Counted from the stretch's first letter, positions 1 to 6,675 are shown. The stretch: DNA of 6,693 bases from JARRJY01 sp050116415 (GCA_050116415.1 JASFOS010000121.1:1-6693), one strand, 5' to 3'. A program made the numbers and translations. The notes: generated from the sequence alone by a model not told the origin.

Positions 1-485
1 CCCGCGTGCTGCAACAACAGGGTTACCCGGTCGATATCCTGCCCGAGGAACAGTTTGATAGCGAGGGGCTACTGGCACATCCGGCGCTACAAAATGTGAA
101 TGGCTTGTCGGTGCTGATTGTGCGCGGCGAAGGCGGGCGACCGTTACTGGGTGAAACGCTGCAACAACGTGGTGCGCAAGTGGACTACCTGGCCGCGTAT
201 CAACGTTGCCTGCCTGAAGTTGATCAACATAACCTGCTGTTTGAGGCATTACAAAATAACCGGCTGGATATTATATTAATCAGTAGTGGTGAAGCCTTGC
301 AAAATCTGCTTTCATTAACAGGTAAAGCCCAGCTTGATAAGCTACTGGATATACAGCTTGCGGTTACCCATCCCCGCCAGGCGGAAAAAGCAAAAGCACT
401 GGGCTTTAAAAAGACACCGATTATCAGTCAACAACCCGGTGATCAGTCATTGATTGATGCACTGATACAATGGCGCAACCCATAA
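1..485 (+). CDS. hemD: Uroporphyrinogen-III synthase, C-terminal part (5' end outside window)
   Basis: HemD closes and rearranges the linear tetrapyrrole hydroxymethylbilane to uroporphyrinogen III in the cytoplasm. This is the branch point for heme, siroheme and cobalamin. The frame is open from base 3 (Arg, then a GTG codon read as an internal Val), so about 160 residues are visible. Family proteins are usually about 250-270 residues, so the first third lies upstream of the window. The recognisable HemD block is VLIVRGEGGR..L...L..RGAQVDYL..Y.R, at about residues 38-68 of the visible part. It is followed by DIILISSGEALQNLL, and near the end by the HPRQAEKAKALGF helix, matching the family's 'xxRxAxxAxxxGF' block. 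Stop TAA is at 483-485. hemX follows after 15 bases on the same strand, the usual hemCDXY order, so co-transcription is likely. The assignment rests on both motif and context. Confidence 0.95.
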   Translation, partial: RVLQQQGYPVDILPEEQFDSEGLLAHPALQNVNGLSVLIVRGEGGRPLLGETLQQRGAQVDYLAAYQRCLPEVDQHNLLFEALQNNRLDIILISSGEALQNLLSLTGKAQLDKLLDIQLAVTHPRQAEKAKALGFKKTPIISQQPGDQSLIDALIQWRNP

Positions 486-500
486 CGCGTAGCAAACACG

Positions 501-1673
501 ATGAACGAAACTGAAAACAAAAACCAGCCCGCCAGGACGGATGAGAAGGCATCGGCCAAAAAGTCGGATGAAAAGAAACCGGCCAAAAAGGCGGCTGCCA
601 GGAAGCCTCAAAAGCAGCATCACCCTTTACTGGTTTTCATGATTATCCTGTTACTCCTGGTAGCCGGCGCGGGCTACGGTATCTGGCAATACGTTTACCA
701 GCAACAGGCGGCGGTAAACGTCAAGCTCAACATCGTCGACCAGGAACTGGACAAGCTACAACGTGCACAACGTTATCAATCGGATGATCAACAGATCCAG
801 CTCAACAAGCTGGAAGAGCAACAGCAACAACTGGCGCGCAATTTTGCCTCGGTAATGAAACGCAGTGCGCACCTGCGCAATGACTGGCTGCTGGCGGAAG
901 CTGAATACCTGGTCAAGCTGGCCAATCATCGCCTGCTGCTGGAAAATGATATCAATACCGCTATCACGGCACTTGAAGCGGCCGATGAACGCCTAAAAGA
1001 AGTGGCCGACCCGGCCTTGCTGGAGGTGCGCAAGGTATTCCTGGAGCAGGTACAGGCCTTGCGCGGCATCGAACAACCGGACGTGACTGGTATGGCCTTG
1101 AAACTCAGCGCGCTCAAAAAAGAAATTCCCGCGCTGCCCATGCAGACACCGGATCCGGCAACGGTGATGCAACGCGAACAGCAATCATCCCATGCGGCAA
1201 AAGTTGAAAGCTGGAAACAACTGCCCGCAGCCATGTGGGAAGATCTCAAAAGCCTGGTGGTGATCCGGGATCATTCGCAGGCGGTGCAGCCACTGCTGCC
1301 ACCCGAACAGCATTACTTTCTAATCCAGAACCTTAACCTGCAACTGGAGCAGGCACGCCTGGCATTATTAAGAGCCAATAACCGTTTGTATATCGATAGC
1401 CTGGCCACCGCAAAACAGTGGATCGAAAACTATTTTGACAACAGCCAGCAGGTAACCAGGAGCGTGCTGGCCAGTATCGAAGCGCTCTCGGCAAAGAATA
1501 TTGAGCCAACCATTCCTGATATCAGTAATACCTTTAAAGTGTTACAAGAGTATCGTTTGAACGCTTATGTTAAAGAAGAAGCCGCGCCGGTGAAGGCTGC
1601 GCCCGAGACAGCAGAACAACAACCGGCCGAACAAACCGGGAACGAACAGACTGAACCGGCTGCGCAACCATGA
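501..1673 (+). CDS. hemX: HemX family inner-membrane protein
   Basis: This is a 390-residue HemX protein with one membrane segment. Residues 1-41 form a Lys/Ala-rich, strongly basic cytoplasmic tail. Residues about 43-65 are the transmembrane helix. Residues about 70-118 are Gln/Leu-rich and look like a coiled coil. The family signature DWLLAEAEYLVKLANHRLLLEND begins near residue 128. From about residue 358 the protein ends in a Pro/Ala/Glu/Gln tail that looks disordered. HemX is often mislabelled uroporphyrinogen-III C-methyltransferase, but no SAM-binding methyltransferase domain is visible here. The family's role is unsettled; a part in organising or regulating tetrapyrrole synthesis at the membrane is inferred from its constant linkage to hemD and hemY. 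ATG 501 has no strong Shine-Dalgarno, so translation may be coupled to hemD, which ends 15 bases upstream. The last bases overlap hemY as ATGA. Confidence 0.93.
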   Translation: MNETENKNQPARTDEKASAKKSDEKKPAKKAAARKPQKQHHPLLVFMIILLLLVAGAGYGIWQYVYQQQAAVNVKLNIVDQELDKLQRAQRYQSDDQQIQLNKLEEQQQQLARNFASVMKRSAHLRNDWLLAEAEYLVKLANHRLLLENDINTAITALEAADERLKEVADPALLEVRKVFLEQVQALRGIEQPDVTGMALKLSALKKEIPALPMQTPDPATVMQREQQSSHAAKVESWKQLPAAMWEDLKSLVVIRDHSQAVQPLLPPEQHYFLIQNLNLQLEQARLALLRANNRLYIDSLATAKQWIENYFDNSQQVTRSVLASIEALSAKNIEPTIPDISNTFKVLQEYRLNAYVKEEAAPVKAAPETAEQQPAEQTGNEQTEPAAQP

Positions 1674-2860
1674 AACTGCTGATTTATATTCTTAGCATAC
1701 TTTTTCTTGCTGTCATCGCCGGACTGCTGGCTGAACAGGATCCGGGTTACGTGCTGATGGGCCGTGGTTACCAGACCATGGAACTAAGCCTGTCATTATT
1801 TATCAGTTTGCAGATCCTGTTGTTCGCGGCCCTGTATTTCCTGATCCGCTTTGTCTCCCGTACCTGGCACATGCCGGAAAGAATTCGTCGCTGGCGCCAA
1901 CATGCTCGCAGCAAAAAGGCGCTGGCGGCTTCCCGCAAGGGCTTGATTGAACTCGGGCAGGGACGCTGGAAACAGGCCGAACGCGCCCTGACCCGTCACA
2001 TTGCCGACAGTGAAATCCCGTTGCTGAATTACCTTTCCGCGGCACGCGCTGCGCAAAAGCTTAACGCCCCCGAACGCCGCGACCATTACCTGGCCATGGC
2101 CCACAAGAGCATGCCGGATGCGGACATGGCGGTTGAGCTGACCCAGGCCGAGTTACAGATCGCCCATGGCCAGCTGGAGCATGCGCTGGCCACCCTGGTG
2201 CACCTGCACAGTATTGCACCCAGGCATACCCACGTCTTGTTATTGCTGGCGCGCCTCTATGAACAACTGGGCAGCTGGGGCGACATCGAAAACCTGCTTC
2301 CTGATCTGAAGAAATACAAGGTCATGGAACAACATGAATATCAACGCCTGTCGATTCGTGTTTACCATGCCCTGCTCGATATTGCCGCGGCCTCTAAAAA
2401 ACCACAACAACTGCATGCAGTCTGGCAACGCATGCCATCCAAATTGCGTGAGCGACGTGAAATGATCGTTGATTATGTCAAACACCTGATTGCCCTGGAT
2501 GAACAGGAAACCTGCGAGCCGCTGTTACGCGATGCAATCAAACATGAGTGGGACAATCAACTGGTGCATCTTTACGGGCTGGTAAGATCAGCCGCCCCGG
2601 AAAAGCAACTGGCCCACGCCGAAAACTGGTTAAAAGGGCGGGAAAGCAATCCCGAGTTACTGCTGACCCTGGGTCGTTTGAGTATCAACAACAAGCTGTG
2701 GGGCAAGGCGCAGTCGTATTTTGAAAGTAGCCTGGGTTACATGCCGAAAGCGGAAACCTACAAGGAACTGGGTAGCTTGCTGGAACAGCTGGATGAAAAA
2801 CAACAAGCCGCGGACTGTTTCAAGAAAGGCCTGATGCTGGCCATGCGCGAGAATGATTAA
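1670..2860 (+). CDS. hemY: HemY family membrane protein with TPR-like repeats
   Basis: This is a 396-residue protein of the proteobacterial HemY (HemY_N plus TPR) family. Two membrane helices lie at about residues 3-21 and 41-62. They flank a short periplasmic loop with the conserved DPGYVL motif (24-29). The rest is a cytoplasmic helical-repeat domain. TPR-like helix pairs are clearest at about 328-392, with LLTLGRL, WGKAQSYFESSL, YKELGSLLEQL and AADCFKKGL. The length is normal for the family. The start is fixed by the ATGA overlap with hemX (1670-1673), a sign of translational coupling. It is unrelated to the Bacillus protoporphyrinogen oxidase that shares the name, and no FAD motif is seen. 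The exact role in heme synthesis is not settled. It is the last gene of the operon: the next gene faces it from the other strand after a 124-base gap. Confidence 0.93.
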   Translation: MKLLIYILSILFLAVIAGLLAEQDPGYVLMGRGYQTMELSLSLFISLQILLFAALYFLIRFVSRTWHMPERIRRWRQHARSKKALAASRKGLIELGQGRWKQAERALTRHIADSEIPLLNYLSAARAAQKLNAPERRDHYLAMAHKSMPDADMAVELTQAELQIAHGQLEHALATLVHLHSIAPRHTHVLLLLARLYEQLGSWGDIENLLPDLKKYKVMEQHEYQRLSIRVYHALLDIAAASKKPQQLHAVWQRMPSKLRERREMIVDYVKHLIALDEQETCEPLLRDAIKHEWDNQLVHLYGLVRSAAPEKQLAHAENWLKGRESNPELLLTLGRLSINNKLWGKAQSYFESSLGYMPKAETYKELGSLLEQLDEKQQAADCFKKGLMLAMREND

Positions 2861-2918
2861 CTTGTGAAAAATTATCCTGCTGGTTTCTGAGTAGGCAAAA
2901 ATAAACGAGGTTGCGGAG

Positions 2919-2933
2919 TTTACATAATGTAAA
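2919..2933. repeat. Perfect 15-base palindrome in hemY 3' region
   Basis: TTTACAT-A-ATGTAAA is a perfect inverted repeat with 7-base arms around a single centre base. It lies 58 bases past the hemY stop, in the gap between two converging genes. Possible explanations are a regulator binding site, part of a dispersed intergenic repeat, or part of an RNA structure together with the hairpin that follows five bases later. No gene start lies immediately downstream on either strand, which argues against a simple operator. Confidence 0.6.
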
Positions 2934-2937
2934 TGAG

Positions 2938-2955
2938 CAAACCGAGTTTGTTTTT
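2938..2955 (+). terminator. Weak candidate Rho-independent terminator after hemY
   Basis: CAAAC-CGA-GTTTG forms a 5-bp stem with a 3-base loop and is followed directly by TTTTT (2951-2955) and AA. The position, 78 bases past the hemY stop and before the converging reductase gene, suits the end of the hem operon. The stem is short and AT-rich, extendable only by G-T and A-T pairs at its base, so it may terminate poorly or be only part of the larger palindromic element. Confidence 0.35.
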
Positions 2956-2984
2956 AACACCCTCAGGGAGCAGCAGGGAAATTT

Positions 2985-3995
2985 TTAATCGTTGGCGAAC
3001 TCGAACGCGTCGGAATAATAATTATCCAGGTTCAACCCCTTCGCCGCGAACAACTCTTTACCCGCATACACCATGGCCGGGGCGCCCGAGGCATAAATTT
3101 CATACTCGCTCAGGTCTTCAAAGTCGTCGGCGATCGCGTTGGTGACATAGCCGGTACGACCCTGCCAGTCTCCAATATCTTCGCCGGACAACACCGGGAT
3201 ATATTCGATGTTATCGTGCTGATCCGCCCAGCCCTGCGCCAGCTCGTTCATGTACAGGTCTTCTTGCTTTTGCACACCCCAGTACAGGCGCACTTTGCGA
3301 TCGATACCCACCTGGATCAGATGCTCGATAATGCCCTTGATGGGCGCAAAACCGGTACCGCCGGCCATGAAGATGATCGGCCGGTTACTGTCTTCGCGCA
3401 GGAAGAAATTACCCATCGGGCCTTCGATGCGCATGATGTCTTTGACTTTGAGGTTGTCGAACACTTCACTGGTAAAACGGCCATGAGGAATATGACGAAT
3501 ATGTAATTCGATAAACTCATCATCGTGCGGGGCATTGGCGATGGAAAACGTACGTTTCTTGCCGTCTTTCAACAGGAAGTCGATGTACTGGCCGGCGAGA
3601 AACTGCATGCGCTCGGTAGCGGGGAGTTTCAGTTTCAGTAGCATCACGTCGTGACTGAGCTGGGTCTTCTCGGCAATGCGGCAGGGCAGGATCTTGACCG
3701 GGATATCCTTGGCCTCGCCGACTTCTTTGGACTCGATCACCAGGTCGCTGGTGGCCACCGCCTGGCAGAAAATGGCCTTGTTGGCGGCCTTGTCTTCCTC
3801 GCTTAACGCGATGGGATCACCATCCGGGTAAGCGACACTGCCTTCCAGCAGTTGTCCCATGCAGGCGCCACAGGCGCCGCCACGGCAACCGTAGGGCAGG
3901 GCAAAGCCCTGGCGCAATGCGGCATCCAGGATTGCTTCGTTATCTTCGACGGTAAAAATATGGCCACTGGGCTCGACGCGAACTGAAAAACTCAT
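2985..3995 (-). CDS. Ferredoxin-fused FAD/NAD(P)H oxidoreductase (CDP-6-deoxy-glucoseen reductase-like)
   Basis: This is a 336-residue soluble electron-transfer flavoprotein with three domains in order. The first is a plant-type [2Fe-2S] ferredoxin domain (about 1-90) with ligands Cys37, Cys42, Cys45 (CRGGACGAC) and Cys77. The second is an FAD domain (about 98-200) with the RTFS motif at 148-151. The third is an NAD(P) domain with GGTGFAP at 212-218 and YASGAPAMV near the end. This matches the family annotated as CDP-6-deoxy-delta-3,4-glucoseen reductase (AscD/E3-like). No deoxysugar genes are present, so that substrate is not supported. A general NAD(P)H-to-acceptor electron-transfer role is safer. 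I chose ATG 3995, with a weak GAG 7 bases upstream, over the in-frame TTG immediately before it. The gene is divergent from the SDR gene (44-base gap) and convergent with hemY. All redox-cofactor motifs look intact. Confidence 0.88.
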   Translation of the reverse strand: MSFSVRVEPSGHIFTVEDNEAILDAALRQGFALPYGCRGGACGACMGQLLEGSVAYPDGDPIALSEEDKAANKAIFCQAVATSDLVIESKEVGEAKDIPVKILPCRIAEKTQLSHDVMLLKLKLPATERMQFLAGQYIDFLLKDGKKRTFSIANAPHDDEFIELHIRHIPHGRFTSEVFDNLKVKDIMRIEGPMGNFFLREDSNRPIIFMAGGTGFAPIKGIIEHLIQVGIDRKVRLYWGVQKQEDLYMNELAQGWADQHDNIEYIPVLSGEDIGDWQGRTGYVTNAIADDFEDLSEYEIYASGAPAMVYAGKELFAAKGLNLDNYYSDAFEFAND

Positions 3996-4039
3996 CAAAA
4001 TACTCGGTCTCTAACAATAAGGCGCGGCATTATCTCGCA

Positions 4040-4939
4040 ATGAATGAAAAAGTTAAACCCTTCTCTTCAGTGGTTATCATTGGATTTGGCGATATCGGGC
4101 AGCGAGTTGCTACGATCTGGCGCGAAAAAGGCCTCAATGTACGTGGACTGGCTCGAAGCGACGACAGCAAACAGCAGATGCAGGCCCGGCAGGTCGAGGT
4201 GATCCAGGCCGACCTCGCTCAACCCGACACGCTGCGTGGTCTGAATCTCGCCAACAGCCTGGTGTATTACTTTGCGCCCCCGCCGCGCCGTGGCCTGAGT
4301 GACCCGCACGTGCAGCATTTGCTGGCCGCCATTGATCCCGACAAGTTACCGGCACGCATCGTTGCCATCAGCACCTCCGGCGTCTACGGTGACTGCCAGG
4401 GTGAGTTGGTAAACGAAGAGCGCCCCACCCATCCCCAGGCGGATCGCGCCCACCGTCGCCTGGACATGGAACAGCAATTACGCCAATGGGGAAAACAACA
4501 CCAGGTGCCGGTCGTTATCCTGCGCGTGGGTGGCATATATAGCTGTGAACGCCTGCCGCTGGAACGGATCCGCAAGGCCATCCCACTGGTGCATGAGCAC
4601 CTTGCGCCACGAACCAATCGTATCCACGCCGATGACCTGGCCCAGGTGTGCGTGGCGGCGGCCCTGAAAGGTAAGCCGGATAATATCTACAACGTCAGTG
4701 ATGGCTGTGACAGCAACATGACCGAGTACTTCCTGACCCTGGCCGACTACTTCGATTTACCGCGTCCACCATTAGTCGACTGGCAGCAAGCGCAACAATC
4801 CATCAACCCGGCGATGTTGTCCTATTTAAGAGAATCACGGCGCATGGATAACAGCAAGATGCTCAGCGAACTGGAAGTGACGCTGAAATATCCCGATTTG
4901 CTTAGTGGTATCCGAAACTGTAAAGAAAGATCTGGCTGA
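4040..4939 (+). CDS. Atypical SDR / NAD(P)-binding epimerase-like protein (YeeZ-like)
   Basis: This is a 299-residue cytoplasmic Rossmann-fold protein. The nucleotide-binding loop GFGDIG is at 15-20 after the beta strand VVIIG. The ISTSGVYGD strand-loop is at 110-118, RVGGIY at 162-167, NRIHADDLA at 193-201 and YNVSDG at 217-222. The C-terminal block RRMDNSKMLSELEVTLKYPD (267-286) resembles the end of E. coli YeeZ. The motifs place it in the extended/atypical SDR group related to NDP-sugar epimerases. The usual catalytic YxxxK is not visible: the equivalent stretch reads RAHRRLDME (136-144). It may therefore be non-catalytic, use a different mechanism, or act as an NAD(P)-binding sensor. The substrate is unknown. 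ATG 4040 is chosen because the Rossmann fold begins right after it. The Shine-Dalgarno is weak (AAGG is too far away at 4019-4022). It diverges from the reductase and ends 12 bases from the converging DUF4124 gene. Confidence 0.85.
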   Translation: MNEKVKPFSSVVIIGFGDIGQRVATIWREKGLNVRGLARSDDSKQQMQARQVEVIQADLAQPDTLRGLNLANSLVYYFAPPPRRGLSDPHVQHLLAAIDPDKLPARIVAISTSGVYGDCQGELVNEERPTHPQADRAHRRLDMEQQLRQWGKQHQVPVVILRVGGIYSCERLPLERIRKAIPLVHEHLAPRTNRIHADDLAQVCVAAALKGKPDNIYNVSDGCDSNMTEYFLTLADYFDLPRPPLVDWQQAQQSINPAMLSYLRESRRMDNSKMLSELEVTLKYPDLLSGIRNCKERSG

Positions 4940-4951
4940 CCAGAGGCTCGA

Positions 4952-5530
4952 TTACTTCAAGCCTTGCATGAGGCGCTGGCGTTCATATTCTTCCCTGATG
5001 TGATCCGCCCCCTTGTCACAAAATACATCACGGTCACGAATACACTTTTCTACCAGCGCCTTATCCCGTTCCTTGTTGTCGGCACGTTGTTGCCTGGCGA
5101 TGTCAGCCTTGCGGTTACCCTGTTCCTTGTCCGTCTTGCGCGCCAGTGCGCGATCGATTCGGTCCACGAATTCCATGCGCTCGGCACGACAGATAATGGA
5201 TTCACATTCTTCATAGGTGTATTGCTTGGCCTTGACACAATCGCTGCTGCGACAATCAGGATCCAGTTGCCTGACCTTGCTACATAACCTTGAATCACAA
5301 TCCTGCCAGTCTGCCGCCAGGCTATAATTCGAGGGCGCTGGCTCTGAAACGGGAACTTGCGGCGAGTCAGGGATGGTCTCATCCTGTACGGGATAACTGC
5401 CGTTATCGGTATTTTGCGGCGCGTCGGAAAAATGCGTCACGCCGTTCTCATCAACCCATTGGTACAGGGTGCCGGAAGAAACTGAAAAGCTGGTGAGGCA
5501 TATTAAGGTAAGCAATACCGTCCTGGACAT
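4952..5530 (-). CDS. Secreted DUF4124-domain protein with triplicated Cys motif
   Basis: This is a 192-residue exported protein. A signal peptide covers about residues 1-20. The DUF4124 core LYQWVDENGVTHFSDAP follows at 22-38, right after the likely cleavage site. A Pro/Ser-rich linker spans about 45-70. Next come three copies of [DE]CxSxxC (77-83, 92-98 and 108-114). A highly charged, probably helical stretch runs from 117 to 162, and a final Cys pair sits at 163 and 171. The mature protein has eight Cys, an even number consistent with four periplasmic disulfides (inferred). DUF4124 has no established biochemical role; it is common at the N terminus of small proteobacterial envelope proteins. 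The start at ATG 5530 is supported by the signal peptide and a purine-rich AGGCAGGG just upstream. It lies 30 bases after the DUF4136 lipoprotein gene on the same strand, probably one transcript. Confidence 0.85.
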   Translation of the reverse strand: MSRTVLLTLICLTSFSVSSGTLYQWVDENGVTHFSDAPQNTDNGSYPVQDETIPDSPQVPVSEPAPSNYSLAADWQDCDSRLCSKVRQLDPDCRSSDCVKAKQYTYEECESIICRAERMEFVDRIDRALARKTDKEQGNRKADIARQQRADNKERDKALVEKCIRDRDVFCDKGADHIREEYERQRLMQGLK

Positions 5531-5560
5531 AACCCTGCCTGTTATTATTTTGTTGTTTCG

Positions 5561-6106
5561 CTATTGCGGTGGGTAGGTTTTAAGGATTTCATTGACGATT
5601 TCATACATCAGGCGGGTGCTGGTCTCGGGCGTGCTGCCATCATACAGGCGGCGCCCGTACGAACCACGCCATAACAACTCGCCCTTGCTATCCACCATGT
5701 CGATGGTCACCACCAGGTTATCCACCGATGATACTTCCTGGTACGGGAAGTCATACGCCAGGCCCCAGAAACTGTGCCGGGTCGCCGTGCCGAAACCCAG
5801 CGTTACGCCTGAATCATCGGATTCGATTTCCTGCCTGACCAACAGGTGGTACTTGACGATTACATCCGGGTTTTCCTTGTTGACCTGCATCCCCCTGGCC
5901 ACCAGGTTATCGCCGATAGCTTTTACCGTCCTCTGTTGCATGAAGGGAGAATCCACGCGGGTATCCTCGCTGACATTGACCGGCTTGCTTTGCACCACGA
6001 AAGTCCTGAGCTGGGCGAAATTGACCGTTTTCTTATAGTCAACGTTCACGCTGCTGGCGCAAGCCGCTAAAAAAAGCAGGGATATAGATAACAGCAGGTT
6101 TTTCAT
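5561..6106 (-). CDS. DUF4136-type outer-membrane lipoprotein
   Basis: This is a 181-residue putative lipoprotein. The N terminus is a short lipoprotein signal, with lipobox LAAC at 13-16 and Cys16 as the lipidation site. Ala at +2 (no Asp) predicts sorting to the outer membrane. The body fits DUF4136. Early it has VDYKKTVNFAQLRTFV (22-37, 'D...F..ykTF' type). In the middle it has a conserved helix, MQQRTVKAIGDNLVARGMQV, then DVIVKYHL. The C terminus has LVVTIDMVDSKGELLWRG (131-148) and ends with EIVNEILKTYPP. The length is normal for the family. The molecular function is unknown; family members are periplasm-facing envelope lipoproteins. ATG 6106 lacks a clear Shine-Dalgarno but begins exactly at the signal peptide. 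It is the first gene of a likely two-gene unit with the DUF4124 protein downstream, and 69 bases separate it from the TM2 gene. Confidence 0.85.
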   Translation of the reverse strand: MKNLLLSISLLFLAACASSVNVDYKKTVNFAQLRTFVVQSKPVNVSEDTRVDSPFMQQRTVKAIGDNLVARGMQVNKENPDVIVKYHLLVRQEIESDDSGVTLGFGTATRHSFWGLAYDFPYQEVSSVDNLVVTIDMVDSKGELLWRGSYGRRLYDGSTPETSTRLMYEIVNEILKTYPPQ

Positions 6107-6145
6107 GCTTTAAATATAGCAGCAAATAATTTTTTTAACATAGCT

Positions 6146-6161
6146 GCTTTCAGTCGAAAGC
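6146..6161. repeat. Small hairpin between TM2 and lipoprotein genes
   Basis: GCTTTC and GAAAGC form a perfect 6-bp inverted repeat with a 4-base loop, 14 bases past the TM2 stop on the minus strand. It is not followed by a T tract on either strand (an A-rich run follows on the minus strand), so it is not a standard Rho-independent terminator. It could be a regulatory hairpin in the leader of the lipoprotein gene, or chance. Confidence 0.3.
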
Positions 6162-6175
6162 CATCATTCACTTAA

Positions 6176-6577
6176 CTAAACCACACCTCGATTGACCTCA
6201 TCAATTTGTGTATTTAGCGTCCATAAATCATAAAGTAGTCCTATGAGGAAAAGCCCGCCTGTTAACAACCATATCAATCCAGTAATCCATTTACCAAGAT
6301 AGAACCTGTGGATGCCAAAAACGCCTAGAAATGTTAATAAAACCCAGCTAACCGTGTAGTTCTTCTCACCTATAGTGTATTTGTCATCAGCAGCTCTATC
6401 CATACCGGGAATCAGGAACAGATCGATAATCCAGCCAATCAGAAAAATACCAAGGGTAAAAAAATAAATTGTGCCTGATACGGGACGTCCAAAATAAAAT
6501 CGATGGGAACCAATGAAACCAAAAACCCACAAAATGTAACCAACAATCATGCTGTGAGTGTTATTTGTAACTGGCAT
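6176..6577 (-). CDS. Membrane protein with two tandem TM2 domains
   Basis: This is a 133-residue inner-membrane protein built from two TM2 units. Unit 1 (about 13-56) has GSHRFYFG at 23-30 between two hydrophobic helices and ends IIDLFLIPG. Unit 2 (about 78-121) has GIHRFYLG at 88-95 and ends LLYDLWTL. A charged linker (DRAADDKYTIGEKNYT, 60-75) separates them. This gives four predicted helices with a repeated G-x-H-R-F-Y-x-G turn. TM2 proteins are widespread and their bacterial function is not established. I chose ATG 6577 over ATG 6586 because AGGA (6586-6589) sits 8 bases upstream of 6577, whereas it overlaps the 6586 codon. The gene is about 41% GC against mid-50s in the hem genes, so it may have been acquired separately. 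Only 36 bases separate its start codon from the predicted IS30 end. Confidence 0.88.
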   Translation of the reverse strand: MPVTNNTHSMIVGYILWVFGFIGSHRFYFGRPVSGTIYFFTLGIFLIGWIIDLFLIPGMDRAADDKYTIGEKNYTVSWVLLTFLGVFGIHRFYLGKWITGLIWLLTGGLFLIGLLYDLWTLNTQIDEVNRGVV

Positions 6578-6585
6578 AGCACACA

Positions 6586-6589
6586 TCCT
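6586..6589 (-). promoter_or_regulatory. Ribosome binding site deciding the TM2 start
   Basis: AGGA on the minus strand lies 8 bases before ATG 6577. Its last base is shared with the in-frame ATG 6586, so it cannot serve that codon. This supports the shorter 133-residue product. Confidence 0.6.
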
Positions 6590-6661
6590 GATCTATGAGT
6601 GTCTGTTATCGGCTGCGACTTCAATCGGTCGACGCAACACTTTATTCTTTATAGCAAAAAG

Positions 6662-6667
6662 AAGGAG
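6662..6667 (+). promoter_or_regulatory. Ribosome binding site of the putative transposase
   Basis: AAGGAG is a near-perfect Shine-Dalgarno placed 8 bases before ATG 6676. It is the main reason for calling a start codon only 18 bases from the window edge. Confidence 0.7.
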
Positions 6668-6675
6668 TGTTGGAA

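Noticed and set aside
926..1249. Antisense reading frame of 107 codons inside hemX
   Set aside because: It lies wholly within a well-supported hemX and has a Ser/Arg/Cys-rich, low-complexity product without domain features. It is a shadow of the coding frame.
501..1673. HemX as an active uroporphyrinogen-III methyltransferase
   Set aside because: No SAM-dependent methyltransferase domain or glycine-rich loop is present. The label is a common carry-over from fused or linked proteins.
2933..3145. Possible 70-codon plus-strand gene after hemY
   Set aside because: It begins inside the palindromic element, has no ribosome binding site, and most of it is antisense to the reductase C-terminal end. 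The product is Arg/Pro/Thr-rich without a recognisable pattern.
3996..3998. TTG as an earlier start for the reductase
   Set aside because: It immediately precedes ATG 3995 and would add one residue. The ATG is a better start with the GAG at 4003-4005.
3996..4039. Promoters in the divergent 44-base gap
   Set aside because: AT-rich hexamers such as CATTAT (4028-4033) occur, but no -35/-10 pair with 16-18 base spacing is convincing on either strand.
4940..4974. Bidirectional terminator between the SDR and DUF4124 genes
   Set aside because: GCCT-TGCATG-AGGC (4961-4974) gives only a 4-bp stem inside the DUF4124 coding end, with no T tract.
4964..5287. Plus-strand hydrophobic frame of 107 codons opposite the DUF4124 gene
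   Set aside because: It is antisense to a gene with a signal peptide, a DUF4124 motif and patterned Cys residues. Its hydrophobicity comes from the complement of charged codons.
6578..6586. ATG 6586 as start of the TM2 protein
   Set aside because: The only good Shine-Dalgarno (AGGA, 6586-6589) overlaps this codon and is correctly spaced for ATG 6577.
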